Shown piece by piece: positions 53,813 to 62,571 of a DNA stretch of 64,000 nt (positions are counted from its first letter, which is position 1; every line of letters begins with the position of its first letter). The notes under the pieces were generated by a model. It did no database searches, was not told the DNA's origin, and was given only the letters and a program-made list of their open reading frames with translations. Location of the stretch: positions 1 to 64,000 of the forward strand of contig NZ_FNPV01000010.1 in NCBI RefSeq assembly GCF_900107405.1. Direction: 5' to 3'. Position numbers and translations under genes: made by a program. Origin of the DNA: Tindallia californiensis. Lineage in GTDB: Bacteria > Bacillota > Clostridia > Peptostreptococcales > Tindalliaceae.

Positions 53813-55099
53813 ATGAAACTGACCTTGGAAAAAATAATCGTAGAAGATTTGGTTTTTGGTGACCATACTAGGATGAATGGTACCACTTTAATGGTGAATA
53901 AAGAAGAAATTACCAAAAAAATCAAGGAAGATAAGCGAATTGTCAGCGTCACCATGGATATTGTAAAGCCGGGAGAATCTGCCCGTTTATTTTCTGTGCG
54001 AGATGTTATTGAACCTAGAGTAAAAGTGGAAGGTGCTGGAGAAGTGTTTCCAGGCTTAGTGGGTAGCCGTGAACCAGTAGGCGAAGGCATTACCAAAATA
54101 TTGAAAGGATCTGCCGTAGTGATTACTGAGAAAACGGTGGAAGCGAAGGCAGGCATTATTGATATGTCCGGTCCGGGAGCGGCGTATACCCCATTCTCCA
54201 AAACCAATAACCTTGTATTGGACTGTGATCCGAGTTCAGGTTTGGAAAGTCACCAATATGAAGAAGCTTTACGACTGGCTGGGCTGAAAATTGCACAGTA
54301 TATCGGTGAAAAATGCCAGGAAGTAACAGGGCAGGAGAAAGTCCTTTATGAAACCCTACCCATGGAGGAACAGAAGCATATGTATCCAGAACTGCCCAAA
54401 GTGGGGTATGTGTATATGCTTCAAAGCCAAGGGCTTCAGCAAGATACCTATGTCTATGGTAGGAACGCCAAACAATTAATGCCCACCTATATATTTCCAA
54501 CAGAAGCCATGGACGGAGCCATTGTCAGTAGCAATATCATGATTCCTTGTGACAAAAACACCACCTATCATCATCTGAATAACCCGATGATAGAAGATTT
54601 ATATGAACGTCACGGAAAAGACCTTAACTTTTGCGGGGTGATTATCACCAATATGAACGTTACCTTGAAAGACAAAGTGATCGCCTCTGATTGCGTAGCG
54701 AAATTGGCGGAGGAATGTGGGTTTGACGGTGTTATTATTTCAAAAGAAGAGTACGGGAATACGGACGCTGATTTGATGATGAATTGCAGGAAAATAGAGG
54801 AGAAAGGAATCAAAACAGTGCTTGTAACAGATGAGTATGCAGGCAGAGATGGATCTTCTCAATCCCTGGCAGATGCAGACCCGAAAGCGGATGCTGTCGT
54901 GTCTACTGGCAACGCCAACGAAGCAATCTTGCTTCCCCCTATGGAGAAAGTGATTGGGAGCATCCCATCGGCGGATCGGGGAGTCAGTGGGACTGAAGGT
55001 GAAGATCCCTGCAAAGATAGCATTCAAGTAGAACTAAACGCCATTATGGGGGCTACTAATGAACTGGGTTTCAATAAAATGAGTGCCATTGGATGCTAA
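53813..55099 (+). CDS. Glycine/sarcosine/betaine reductase component B proprotein-like (GrdE-like), lacking pyruvoyl Cys
   Basis: 428 residues from ATG 53813 (AGGAGGG). It matches GrdE-type proteins along its length: 'VRDVIEPRVKVEGAGEVFPG', 'GIIDMSGPGAAYTPFSKTNN', 'MLQSQGLQQDTYVYG', 'CDKNTTYHHLNNPMIEDLYE', 'TDEYAGRDGSSQSLADADP' and 'GATNELGFNK'. GrdE is normally cleaved before an internal Cys that becomes a pyruvoyl group. Here the site reads Asn241-Ile242, with only the downstream Cys246 kept. No GrdB selenoprotein gene adjoins. It may therefore be an unprocessed paralog with another role. Confidence 0.85.
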   Translation: MKLTLEKIIVEDLVFGDHTRMNGTTLMVNKEEITKKIKEDKRIVSVTMDIVKPGESARLFSVRDVIEPRVKVEGAGEVFPGLVGSREPVGEGITKILKGSAVVITEKTVEAKAGIIDMSGPGAAYTPFSKTNNLVLDCDPSSGLESHQYEEALRLAGLKIAQYIGEKCQEVTGQEKVLYETLPMEEQKHMYPELPKVGYVYMLQSQGLQQDTYVYGRNAKQLMPTYIFPTEAMDGAIVSSNIMIPCDKNTTYHHLNNPMIEDLYERHGKDLNFCGVIITNMNVTLKDKVIASDCVAKLAEECGFDGVIISKEEYGNTDADLMMNCRKIEEKGIKTVLVTDEYAGRDGSSQSLADADPKADAVVSTGNANEAILLPPMEKVIGSIPSADRGVSGTEGEDPCKDSIQVELNAIMGATNELGFNKMSAIGC

Positions 55100-55116
55100 A
55101 GCGGGGACCTACCAGA

Positions 55117-55258
55117 AGATAAGAATCCTGCACTGATGTGACCAAGCCGAAAGAGGTTCTCTTTGGTAATTGAGAGGGATCCTTTTATTCACTCCTACCC
55201 TTTAAGGTTAAAGTAAGACCTGTACAGAACCACTATAAACTTTTTTAGAGGTGGGTGC
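55117..55258 (-). pseudogene. Deletion relic of an Orn/Lys/Arg decarboxylase gene
   Basis: 55150-55258 repeats the start and leader of the decarboxylase gene at 2945-3053, same orientation, about six mismatches in 109 bases. Just before it, 55117-55141 ('taagaatcctgcactgatgtga') resembles 1665-1690 near the 3' end of that gene. So most of a second copy has been deleted, leaving its promoter/leader and gene edges. Confidence 0.7.
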
Positions 55259-55285
55259 CATTGCTTGTGTAATACCGTAACACTA

Positions 55286-55335
55286 AAAACATCCCCAGAA
55301 ACCATTTAATATCAATGGCTTAAAGGGGATGTTTT
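55286..55335. terminator. Bidirectional terminator
   Basis: AAAACATCCCC (55286-55296) pairs with GGGGATGTTTT (55325-55335), with an inner CCATT/AATGG stem. It lies between the GrdE-like gene and the convergent glycerol dehydrogenase gene. Confidence 0.8.
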
Positions 55336-55436
55336 GTCTGTTTTGTTGCAAAGATTAAGTTTTAGGATGCTGTGTGCGTGTTTATACTTCTCCAGAAATT
55401 GATCATGAAAGGCTTCTTCCTATCGGCAAGGGTTGC

Positions 55437-56543
55437 TTAGGAGGAAGCTTTTGCTTGATAACGTTTCCCCAGGGCATCGGTGGCCAGAATCGCATCGTAA
55501 AGCATTTGCGGGGTAACGGTAAAAGGCATATTACCCATGGTATCATTGGGGCCACAAGCAATTTCAGCTACCTGCATCAGTTCCTTTTTGTTTATTTGAT
55601 GAATGCCAAGGTCTTTAAGGGTGGTGGGTAAACCAACATCCAGACAAAAATGAAGGACTTCTTCCAATTCCTCCTTAGAGGCATTTTCGAGCACTAATTG
55701 TGTGAGTGTTCCAAAAGCCACTTTTTCACCATGGTAGCAGTCATGTGTCTCTTCAATGGCTGTGAATCCATTGTGGATGGCATGAGCAGCGGCAATACCA
55801 CAACTTTCAAAACCAATGCCAGAGAGGTAGGTATTGGCTTCAATAATATTTTCCAGAGCTTTTGTGCAAACCCCGGCATGGACAGCCGTTAAGGCTTTTA
55901 CACCATCTGAAATAAGTGTGTCATAGCATAATTTAGCAAGTGCCATGGAGGTTACCGTATATTTTCCGCCAATAAAGTTATTGCTGTCTGACTGCTGGCA
56001 CGCCCGAGCTTCAAAATAGGTTGCAAGGGCATCTCCCATGCCGGCCACCAGCAATCGGGCAGGAGCTTTACTGATAATTTCCGTATCCACTAAAACCATG
56101 TTTGGATTTCGAGGCAAGAATAGATAGTCTTCAAAAACGCCATCATCCGTGTAGAGAACGGATAAAGCACTGCAAGGAGCATCGGTTCCGGCGATGGTTG
56201 GCACAATAACAACAGGTGCTTTTGCATAATAGGCCAAGGCTTTGGCCGTATCATGGATCTTTCCGCCACCAATGCCAACTACCACATCACAGCCGGAGGC
56301 TTCATATGCTTTTTGTAATCGATTAATTTCATTGCGGGAAGACTCTCCGCCAAAAATCTCATATACCAGCTTTGTGCCTAATTCTTTGGCACCTTCTGAA
56401 ATAGGTGCTTCCACACGACCTTTTCCAGATTGACTTACTAAGATAAACGGGGCATTTCCCATGCTTTGGACGTGCTTACAAAGATCCTTAAGAACTTCTC
56501 TTCCTTGTACATAACGTTCAGGACTTCCGATAACATTTGCCAT
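55437..56543 (-). CDS. gldA: Glycerol dehydrogenase (iron/zinc-type alcohol dehydrogenase)
   Basis: 368 residues of the GldA family. 'MANVIGSPERYVQGREVLKD' is the usual start; the NAD-binding 'VVVGIGGGKIHDTAKALAYY' and 'VPTIAGTDAPCSALSVLYTD' blocks and the metal-site residues in 'GMGDALATYFEARA', 'AAAHAIHNGFTA' and 'CYHGEKVAFGT' are intact. It interconverts glycerol and dihydroxyacetone with NAD in the cytosol. Single-gene unit; AGGAGGG lies before the ATG. Ending convergently with the GrdE-like gene, it shares the terminator at 55286. Confidence 0.92.
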   Translation of the reverse strand: MANVIGSPERYVQGREVLKDLCKHVQSMGNAPFILVSQSGKGRVEAPISEGAKELGTKLVYEIFGGESSRNEINRLQKAYEASGCDVVVGIGGGKIHDTAKALAYYAKAPVVIVPTIAGTDAPCSALSVLYTDDGVFEDYLFLPRNPNMVLVDTEIISKAPARLLVAGMGDALATYFEARACQQSDSNNFIGGKYTVTSMALAKLCYDTLISDGVKALTAVHAGVCTKALENIIEANTYLSGIGFESCGIAAAHAIHNGFTAIEETHDCYHGEKVAFGTLTQLVLENASKEELEEVLHFCLDVGLPTTLKDLGIHQINKKELMQVAEIACGPNDTMGNMPFTVTPQMLYDAILATDALGKRYQAKASS

Positions 56544-57301
56544 TGTACAGCCCTCCTAAAGGTGAAATGTCAATAATGTGGATAATTGTCTTTTTTTTAA
56601 CAATATCACCTTCATTATATCTAAATCTGTGAAGTTGTCAAGAGGACCTGGGCGGCAACGATGCCTTAGTCACACAGGTCTTCGGATAAAGACATATTGG
56701 AAGTCTTCAGCATTTCCTTTTGGGATAGGGACCTGCTCTTTACCAATCCCCAGTGGATTAAAAAGCTGATGGCTCATAAAGTGATGATAACTCTGGGGGT
56801 GGTGTTCATCGAGCCCCACGTATTCGTCGAGATTAAAGGTTTTTATGTTGGAATAGTCGGTTTGATAGAGGGCATGATCCTCCAGGATGCGTTGATAGCA
56901 TCCAATATACGTTCAGAAAGATTTTCAGTCAAACAGGAAAAAAAGAACCATGTTTTGTGATTGCCAAGTGAAGTGGTGATGGATATCATATAGTGATTGC
57001 GTATCAAACTGCAAGACTAGTGGAAAATGAAGGCATAAGGATATGCTAACTGGAGAAAAATAAGGGATGAAGAAATCAGTGCATTCGAATCAAAGAAACG
57101 AGAAAAGATTAGGATTAAGTTTTTGAAAAAGCACTGCGACGTTTATAAGGGAAGGAATAAAGCTTTTTTAACAGTAAAAATGGTTTTTTATGTGGAAACA
57201 AAAAAGGAAAGGACGGTATGCTTGAGAGAATGATGCATCTATGGTATTCTGAGGACATTCACAGGAATAATCAAGGAAAATAAAGAAAGAAGGCTTGTTG
57301 A
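56544..57301. other. Intergenic, ~760 bases, mostly unexplained
   Basis: Divergent promoter region between gldA and the RpiR gene. An 87-codon ORF (56697-56960) with no ribosome-binding site, unusual composition and no recognisable family is probably not a gene; it may be decayed sequence. The RpiR promoter lies at 57222. Confidence 0.45.
57222..57250 (+). promoter_or_regulatory. Promoter of the RpiR-family gene
   Basis: TTGAGA (57222-57227), 17-base spacer, TATTCT (57245-57250), 51 bases before the start codon. Confidence 0.5.
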
Positions 57302-58156
57302 ATGAAAAAAATAGATGTCTTAAAAAAAATAGAAGAACAGTATGATGAGTTCACAGAAAGCCAAAAAATACTAGGCAAGTATATTTTAGACAATTATCGA
57401 GAAGCAGCTTTTTTATCGGCACAAGAGCTTGGTGATACATTAGGCTTCAGCGACGCAACGGTTATTAGATTTTCTAAAGTCTTAGGGTTTAATGGTTATA
57501 CTGAGTTTAAGGACTCTATTAGAGAAAATATCAAAAGACAACTTTCACCAGATACAAAGCTATTGAAAAGCATGAAGAATTTTAAACACAAGGACGATGC
57601 CATTACGAATATATGTAAAGCGGATTTAAAGAATTTGGAAGAATATTTATTAAATATTAAAAGTGAGAGAATGGACCAAGCAGTTGATCAGATCTATAAA
57701 GCAGAAACAATTTATTTCTTAGGGTTGGGAACGAGTGTTATTGTGATAGATTTTTTAGCGTATCATATGAGACGGATGGGCTTTAGAGTAAATGTGATCC
57801 ACCACGGTGGATTAATGCTGTTTGATCATTTAACGAGCATTAGCGAAAAAGATCTATTAATAGTTGCTACTTTCCCAAGGTATTCAAAAGATTCTATGAA
57901 TGCTGTTCTTTATGCCAAGAAAAAGGGAGCTACGGTTGTTGTGATTACCGACAGTGAGTTGTCTGAAGTAGCGAATAAAGGCGATATTGTTTTAACGACA
58001 AAAACCAATAACACCAGCTTTTTTAATTCTTATATTGTTCCAATGGAATTGTGTAATCTACTATTGATAAGCATTCTAGAAAGAAATAAAGATAAAATTT
58101 ACAGTAGTTTAAAAGAAAATATCAATAGCATGGAAGACTTTGATTTGTTTATCTAG
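57302..58156 (+). CDS. MurR/RpiR-family transcriptional regulator
   Basis: 284 residues: an N-terminal HTH_6 domain ('LSAQELGDTLGFSDATVIRFSKVLGFNGYTEFKDSI') and a C-terminal SIS domain ('TIYFLGLGTSVIVIDFLAYHM', 'LLIVATFPRYSKDSMNAVLYAKKKGATVVVITDS') that normally binds a phosphosugar or similar ligand. It is followed by a terminator (58221-58252) and the AbgT operon, whose promoter carries palindromes that are its likely targets. Start follows GAAGGCTTGTTGA, not a strong site. Confidence 0.92.
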   Translation: MKKIDVLKKIEEQYDEFTESQKILGKYILDNYREAAFLSAQELGDTLGFSDATVIRFSKVLGFNGYTEFKDSIRENIKRQLSPDTKLLKSMKNFKHKDDAITNICKADLKNLEEYLLNIKSERMDQAVDQIYKAETIYFLGLGTSVIVIDFLAYHMRRMGFRVNVIHHGGLMLFDHLTSISEKDLLIVATFPRYSKDSMNAVLYAKKKGATVVVITDSELSEVANKGDIVLTTKTNNTSFFNSYIVPMELCNLLLISILERNKDKIYSSLKENINSMEDFDLFI

Positions 58157-58220
58157 ACTAGAACCTTCGAAAGACTTTTTTTCGAAATATCTGTTAGATA
58201 ATGTAAACGTACAATCAATA

Positions 58221-58252
58221 AAGGGCAGACCTATGAGGGGGTGCCCTTTTTT
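58221..58252 (+). terminator. Terminator after the RpiR-family gene
   Basis: AAGGGCA (58221-58227) pairs with TGCCCTT (58242-58248) and T6 ends the stem (58247-58252). It separates the regulator transcript from the AbgT operon. Confidence 0.85.
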
Positions 58253-58355
58253 GTGTGGAAATTTTTTAAGAGCTAGAAGTTAATGTGCCTAATCGTAAAC
58301 CAACTTCTCCTAAAGAGACTTAAAGCAGATTTATTGCAAATAATGAGAAAATTAT

Positions 58356-58401
58356 AGTTGCAAATACTACACTAATAAAATATAATGTAGTAAAAACTAC
58401 A
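58356..58401 (+). promoter_or_regulatory. AbgT-operon promoter with flanking TGTAGT-N4-ACTACA sites
   Basis: TTGCAA (58358-58363), 17-base spacer and perfect TATAAT (58381-58386) form a strong sigma-A promoter. A perfect palindrome TGTAGT-AAAA-ACTACA (58386-58401) overlaps the start point; an imperfect second copy, AGTTGC-AAAT-ACTACA (58356-58371), overlaps the -35 box. This is classical repressor geometry, and the RpiR-family protein encoded upstream is the likely binder. Confidence 0.75.
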
Positions 58402-58423
58402 ACACAATAGGGGGGTATGTATG

Positions 58424-60004
58424 ATGGAAAAATCGAGTGAGACTAAAAGAAAGCTTACAGAAAAATTCATTAAAAGCATTGAGAAAGCTGGTAATAAATT
58501 ACCACACCCTTTAACACTGTTTACCTACTTAGCCATAGGCGTACTGATCATGTCTTTTTTTCTCTCCAAAGCAGATATGACCGTAAGCTACACCATGGCG
58601 TCCAGAGATGCAACTGAATTAGCAGAAGAAACAACAGTGGCAGTCGTAAATCTGCTCTCTAGACCAGAGCTCCAAAAAATAACAAGTGAATTTGTTACTA
58701 CCTATATCCGCTTTTTTCCAATCGGATTAGTCATTGTAATGATGCTGGGGGTTGCAGTGGCAGAGCAATCTGGTTTAATTGAGGCCTTGATGAAAAAATT
58801 GGTATTGGGTGCCCCTGATTTTATGGTTACCTTTATTATTGCAATTGTAGGTATTTGCGCAAATGTGGCTTCAGATGCTGGCATTGTTTTTGCACCTGCC
58901 ATAGGTGGGTCGGTTTTTTATGCCTTAGGAAGACATCCTATAGCTGGTATCTTAGCAGGTTATGTAGCCGCCTATGGAGGTTTTTCAGCAAATGCACTAG
59001 TGGCTGGTACAGATGCTATGCTTGCAGGTATTACTCAGTCAACGGCTACTTCTTTTGGTATTGATGCACCAATTCATCCATTGATGAACTGGTTTGTCAT
59101 GGCTGCTTCTACATTGATGCTGGCACTAGTCGTCACTATTATAACAGAAAAGGTCATTACACCGATTTTAGGCACCTTTGATCCAGCGGATCCGAATTTG
59201 AAAATTGTAGATAAGAACGAATTCGCAGTAAAGGATAATGAAATAAAAGGTTTGAAAGCTGCCGGCATTGCAACGGCTATTTTCTTTGCTGTTCTTCTAA
59301 TGCTCACAGTACCACAAAACGGATTCTTTAGAAGTGATGCTGGAGATTTACTGCCCAGATCTCCTTTAGTAGATAGTATCCTATTCTTAGTGTTTGCTTT
59401 CTTTATGGTAGTGGGTGTGATTTATGGAAAAGTAGCAGGAACAATTAAGTCTGATAAAGATATTGCTAAATTTATGCAAAGTGGATTAACAGGAGTTGCT
59501 GGATTTTTGGTAGTCTGTTTACCTGCATCTATGTTTGTAACATGGTTTGCAAGAAGTAATATTTCTACAGTATTAGCGGTTAAAGGTGCAGAGGCTTTGC
59601 AAAGCATGAATATATCAGGGATTCCCCTTATTTTGTCCTTTGCATTTTTATGTGCGGTATTAAATCTTTTTATTACGAGTGGTGCTTCGAAATGGATGCT
59701 CTTAGCTCCTATTTTTGTTCCCATGTTTGCAATGATGAATGTATCTCCTGCAACTACACAGATGGCTTACCGAATTGGAGATTCCATCACCAATATTATC
59801 TCACCGCTATCAGCCTACTTACCAGTCGTATTGGGAATGATGGAAAAATATAGAAATAAAGGGCAGGAAATGGGGATTGGTACGGTGATATCGTTGACCT
59901 TGCCATATTCCATAGTATTGTTGGTATGTTGGATGATATTTTTCGGTATTTGGCTAGCCTTAGGATTACCAATGGGACCGGGAGCACCAACCTACCTTAT
60001 GTAA
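58424..60004 (+). CDS. AbgT-family transporter
   Basis: About 526 residues with many hydrophobic segments. The start 'LTEKFIKSIEKAGNKLPHPLTLFTYLAIGV', 'GVAVAEQSGLIEALMKKLVLGAPD', 'NVASDAGIVFAPAIGG' and 'SGASKWMLLAPIFVPMFA' are hallmarks of the AbgT family, which imports p-aminobenzoyl-glutamate or exports sulfonamide-like compounds. ATG 58424 is best spaced from the GGGGGG leader; ATG 58421 is an alternative. It precedes an amidohydrolase, so transport and hydrolysis of one ligand are probably linked. Confidence 0.92.
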   Translation: MEKSSETKRKLTEKFIKSIEKAGNKLPHPLTLFTYLAIGVLIMSFFLSKADMTVSYTMASRDATELAEETTVAVVNLLSRPELQKITSEFVTTYIRFFPIGLVIVMMLGVAVAEQSGLIEALMKKLVLGAPDFMVTFIIAIVGICANVASDAGIVFAPAIGGSVFYALGRHPIAGILAGYVAAYGGFSANALVAGTDAMLAGITQSTATSFGIDAPIHPLMNWFVMAASTLMLALVVTIITEKVITPILGTFDPADPNLKIVDKNEFAVKDNEIKGLKAAGIATAIFFAVLLMLTVPQNGFFRSDAGDLLPRSPLVDSILFLVFAFFMVVGVIYGKVAGTIKSDKDIAKFMQSGLTGVAGFLVVCLPASMFVTWFARSNISTVLAVKGAEALQSMNISGIPLILSFAFLCAVLNLFITSGASKWMLLAPIFVPMFAMMNVSPATTQMAYRIGDSITNIISPLSAYLPVVLGMMEKYRNKGQEMGIGTVISLTLPYSIVLLVCWMIFFGIWLALGLPMGPGAPTYLM

Positions 60005-60086
60005 TTTGAATAGAAGTGTAGTTGTAATAAAGCTCATTGATATAATCCTAGATTTAAAATATAACAATCGAGAGGAATGGGATGCT

Positions 60087-61364
60087 ATGAAAAAAGTGTT
60101 GATCAGAGGTGGATATTTGATTGATCCAGGAAATAAGAAAGAAGGAAACTATGATCTTCTCGTTGAAGGCGATAGGATATCAAAAATTGAAAAAGAAATA
60201 ACCGTCAATAAGGAGATTGAAGTGATTGAAGCAGATGGGAAATTTGTTGTTCCTGGCTTTGTAGATCTTCAAGTAAACCCAGGAAATACCATTGAGTATA
60301 TTTCAGATATTTTACCATTTTGTGGCATTACAACACCTTTAATAATGCCCTGCAACACCTATGATGGAATACCTATTATCGATCATTATGGTGGATTGAA
60401 AAAAATGCTATCCATTTGTGAGGGCCTTCGAGTAAATATTGCCACAGCCATCTCCATAGAACCACCTGATACTGGTGGGCATGAAACCTATGTTAAGCTG
60501 GCGGTGCCCTATGAGAAATTAAGCAGCAGAATCGAAGAATTTATCGATTTAGGGATTACTTCTGTGGGAGAAGTGGTGTTACCACTTGGGGGGATTGCCC
60601 ATATTACCAGCGACAGCAGTGAGGAGTTTTTAGATCGGTTATTAGAGGAAACAACTAAATATGATATGCCAGTATTGGTTCATACAGGATTAGGACTGGC
60701 AGGGATTCAAAAATCTGTAGAGATTACGAAAGGAAGAACTATGCATCTTTGTCATGTTGGAAGTACATGTTCTCAGGATAGTATTCACAAGGCACTAACA
60801 TTGCTAGAAGATAATCCGCATATTACAACGGACACCCACTTGTCAGAAGTGGCGGGTAGCACTAGTAGAAATAGTAAGTTGGTGATGGACTATTTTAAAA
60901 GAGGAGAAGTAGTAAAAATAGACCCGCAAGATTTTAAGGTGTCCGTTCCTAAGGATATAAACACGGCGAAGCCACCCTTTTACTATAATAAGACTAACCT
61001 ACTAGAAAACAATATTATATGCGCTTTGTCTGAAAGAGTAGAGGCTATCGAAACAGATGAGCTAGGAGATGGAATTAGAGCTAGAATCATGTTAAAAAAT
61101 TTTTTCAGACTTGTTAACTCAGTGGCATTAGAACACGCAAAAATTAAAGTTTTAGGAAAATTAATCCAAAAACTAACGGTTAATCCTGCTAGAATATTAA
61201 AAATCAATAGAGGTACCTTAGGGGAAGGTGATTTTGCCGATGTGGTCATTCTGGATTTAGTAGGAGAAAAAGTTGATACAGTGCTTGTGAATGGTGAAAC
61301 GGTTGTTTTCAATGGTCAGGCAACAGAGAAGAAACCTGGAAGAAGAATTCTTTATAAAGGTTAG
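60087..61364 (+). CDS. Dihydroorotase-like amidohydrolase, HxH motif missing
   Basis: 425 residues from ATG 60087 (GAGAGGAATGGG). Overall it is a TIM-barrel cyclic amidohydrolase: 'VLIRGGYLIDPGNKKEGNYD', 'LVHTGLGLAG', 'MHLCHVGSTC', 'HITTDTHLSE' and 'LTVNPARILKINRGTLGEGDFADVVILD'. But the family's metal motif DxHxH reads 'GFVDLQVNPGN' (Gln62, Asn64). The later His residues remain. It may bind one metal or be a non-classical enzyme. It follows the AbgT gene and probably acts on the imported compound. Confidence 0.82.
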   Translation: MKKVLIRGGYLIDPGNKKEGNYDLLVEGDRISKIEKEITVNKEIEVIEADGKFVVPGFVDLQVNPGNTIEYISDILPFCGITTPLIMPCNTYDGIPIIDHYGGLKKMLSICEGLRVNIATAISIEPPDTGGHETYVKLAVPYEKLSSRIEEFIDLGITSVGEVVLPLGGIAHITSDSSEEFLDRLLEETTKYDMPVLVHTGLGLAGIQKSVEITKGRTMHLCHVGSTCSQDSIHKALTLLEDNPHITTDTHLSEVAGSTSRNSKLVMDYFKRGEVVKIDPQDFKVSVPKDINTAKPPFYYNKTNLLENNIICALSERVEAIETDELGDGIRARIMLKNFFRLVNSVALEHAKIKVLGKLIQKLTVNPARILKINRGTLGEGDFADVVILDLVGEKVDTVLVNGETVVFNGQATEKKPGRRILYKG

Positions 61365-61372
61365 TTAAACGA

Positions 61373-61408
61373 GGCAGGACAAGGGGAGGAGGGTTACCTT
61401 GTCCTGCC
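61373..61408. terminator. Terminator with GGACAAGGGGA repeat after the amidohydrolase
   Basis: GGCAGGACAAGG (61373-61384) pairs perfectly with CCTTGTCCTGCC (61397-61408). The T-run is weak. The stem again contains AGGACAAGGGGA, the repeat core seen at 12198, 14394, 15778 and 43443. Confidence 0.65.
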
Positions 61409-61601
61409 TTGTTAAATCTTTAGATTCTCCTCTCATCATTTACATAGATACGTATATGAAAAGAAGGGTACTGGTTATTAAAAATCGGTATAGCACAGTA
61501 GTTGTATTTTCTGTTAAATAATATACAATAAAAAGCATGTTATAACAAAGCTAGAAACTTCGAAGTGAAAATTTAATAAGGTAAAAGGGAGACTATAGAC
61601 C

Positions 61602-62507
61602 ATGGATTATAGTCAATTAAGATTTGTCGTTGAAATTGTAGAAACAGGAAGTATTTCAAAAGCGGCTAGCAATCTATTTATTTCTCAGCCGAATTTAAGT
61701 AATCAAATTGCTAATTTAGAAAAGATTTTGGGGAAAAATATCTTTTATAGAAGCAATAGAGGGGTAACGCTTACTTCCTATGGGGTGGAAGTTTACAGTT
61801 ATGCAAAAGCACTGGTAGAGCAATATGCGATGGTAGAAAAAAAGCTCATGACCCGCTCCAACGAAAATAAAATTAAGATAGCTTCTTTTGGATCAGAAGT
61901 CATAAACTCCCAATTTTTCGAAATATGCAAAAGGTATAACGAAAATAATTATGAATTTAATTTATGTGAATGTGGTGTTGAAGCAGCAATCCAGAAAGTG
62001 AATATGAGAGATTGCGATGTTGCTTTAATCATCTATAGCGATTTTCAGCAGAACAAATTGGGACAGCTATTGACCGCACAAGAGCTGGAGTTAAAAAACC
62101 TTTTTCAAGGGCAACTAAAAATTCATGTGAGTCAAAAATATCCATTAAGTAAAAAAAGTAATATTACGAGAAAAGATTTAGAAGGGTTGTTTCATGTAAA
62201 AAAAGCGTATCTTTTTGAAGGCATGTTCAGCCTTGATTACGAGCTTCAATTTTTAGGAATACCAGAAAATCAAAAAACAATATTGGCAAATGGAAATAAA
62301 ACGTATAATGATGCCTTACATAACTTACCTTCTTTTGCCATAGAGATAGACTGGAAATGTAATAAGGCCTTGCCGAGTGATCTGAATAGAATCCCTTATG
62401 AAAACAAAAATCTGCCGATCACCTGTGGATTAGTAAAGAGAAAAAATGAATTTTTAAAGGAAGAGCTATCCTTTTTTGTAGAAAAGTTAATCGATGCGTA
62501 TGGGTAA
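61602..62507 (+). CDS. LysR-family transcriptional regulator
   Basis: 301 residues with the LysR helix-turn-helix 'LRFVVEIVETGSISKAASNLFISQPNLSNQIANLEKILGKNIF' and a C-terminal substrate-binding domain that is unusually divergent. A TTGTAT-N16-TACAAT promoter may lie at 61502-61529. It lies between the amidohydrolase and a flavodoxin-like lipoprotein. It likely controls one of its neighbours; the target is not evident. Confidence 0.9.
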   Translation: MDYSQLRFVVEIVETGSISKAASNLFISQPNLSNQIANLEKILGKNIFYRSNRGVTLTSYGVEVYSYAKALVEQYAMVEKKLMTRSNENKIKIASFGSEVINSQFFEICKRYNENNYEFNLCECGVEAAIQKVNMRDCDVALIIYSDFQQNKLGQLLTAQELELKNLFQGQLKIHVSQKYPLSKKSNITRKDLEGLFHVKKAYLFEGMFSLDYELQFLGIPENQKTILANGNKTYNDALHNLPSFAIEIDWKCNKALPSDLNRIPYENKNLPITCGLVKRKNEFLKEELSFFVEKLIDAYG

Positions 62508-62571
62508 TAGGTGCTTAATTAAAAAGCATATCAGATGTCTAAGCATTAGAATAAAGAGGAGGAAGTATATA

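Noticed and set aside
53813-55099. Selenocysteine (in-frame UGA) in the GrdE-like gene
   Set aside because: The frame is open throughout with a normal TAA end; GrdE-type subunits do not carry selenocysteine.
56697-56960. 87-residue ORF upstream of the RpiR gene
   Set aside because: No ribosome-binding site, no family and odd composition.
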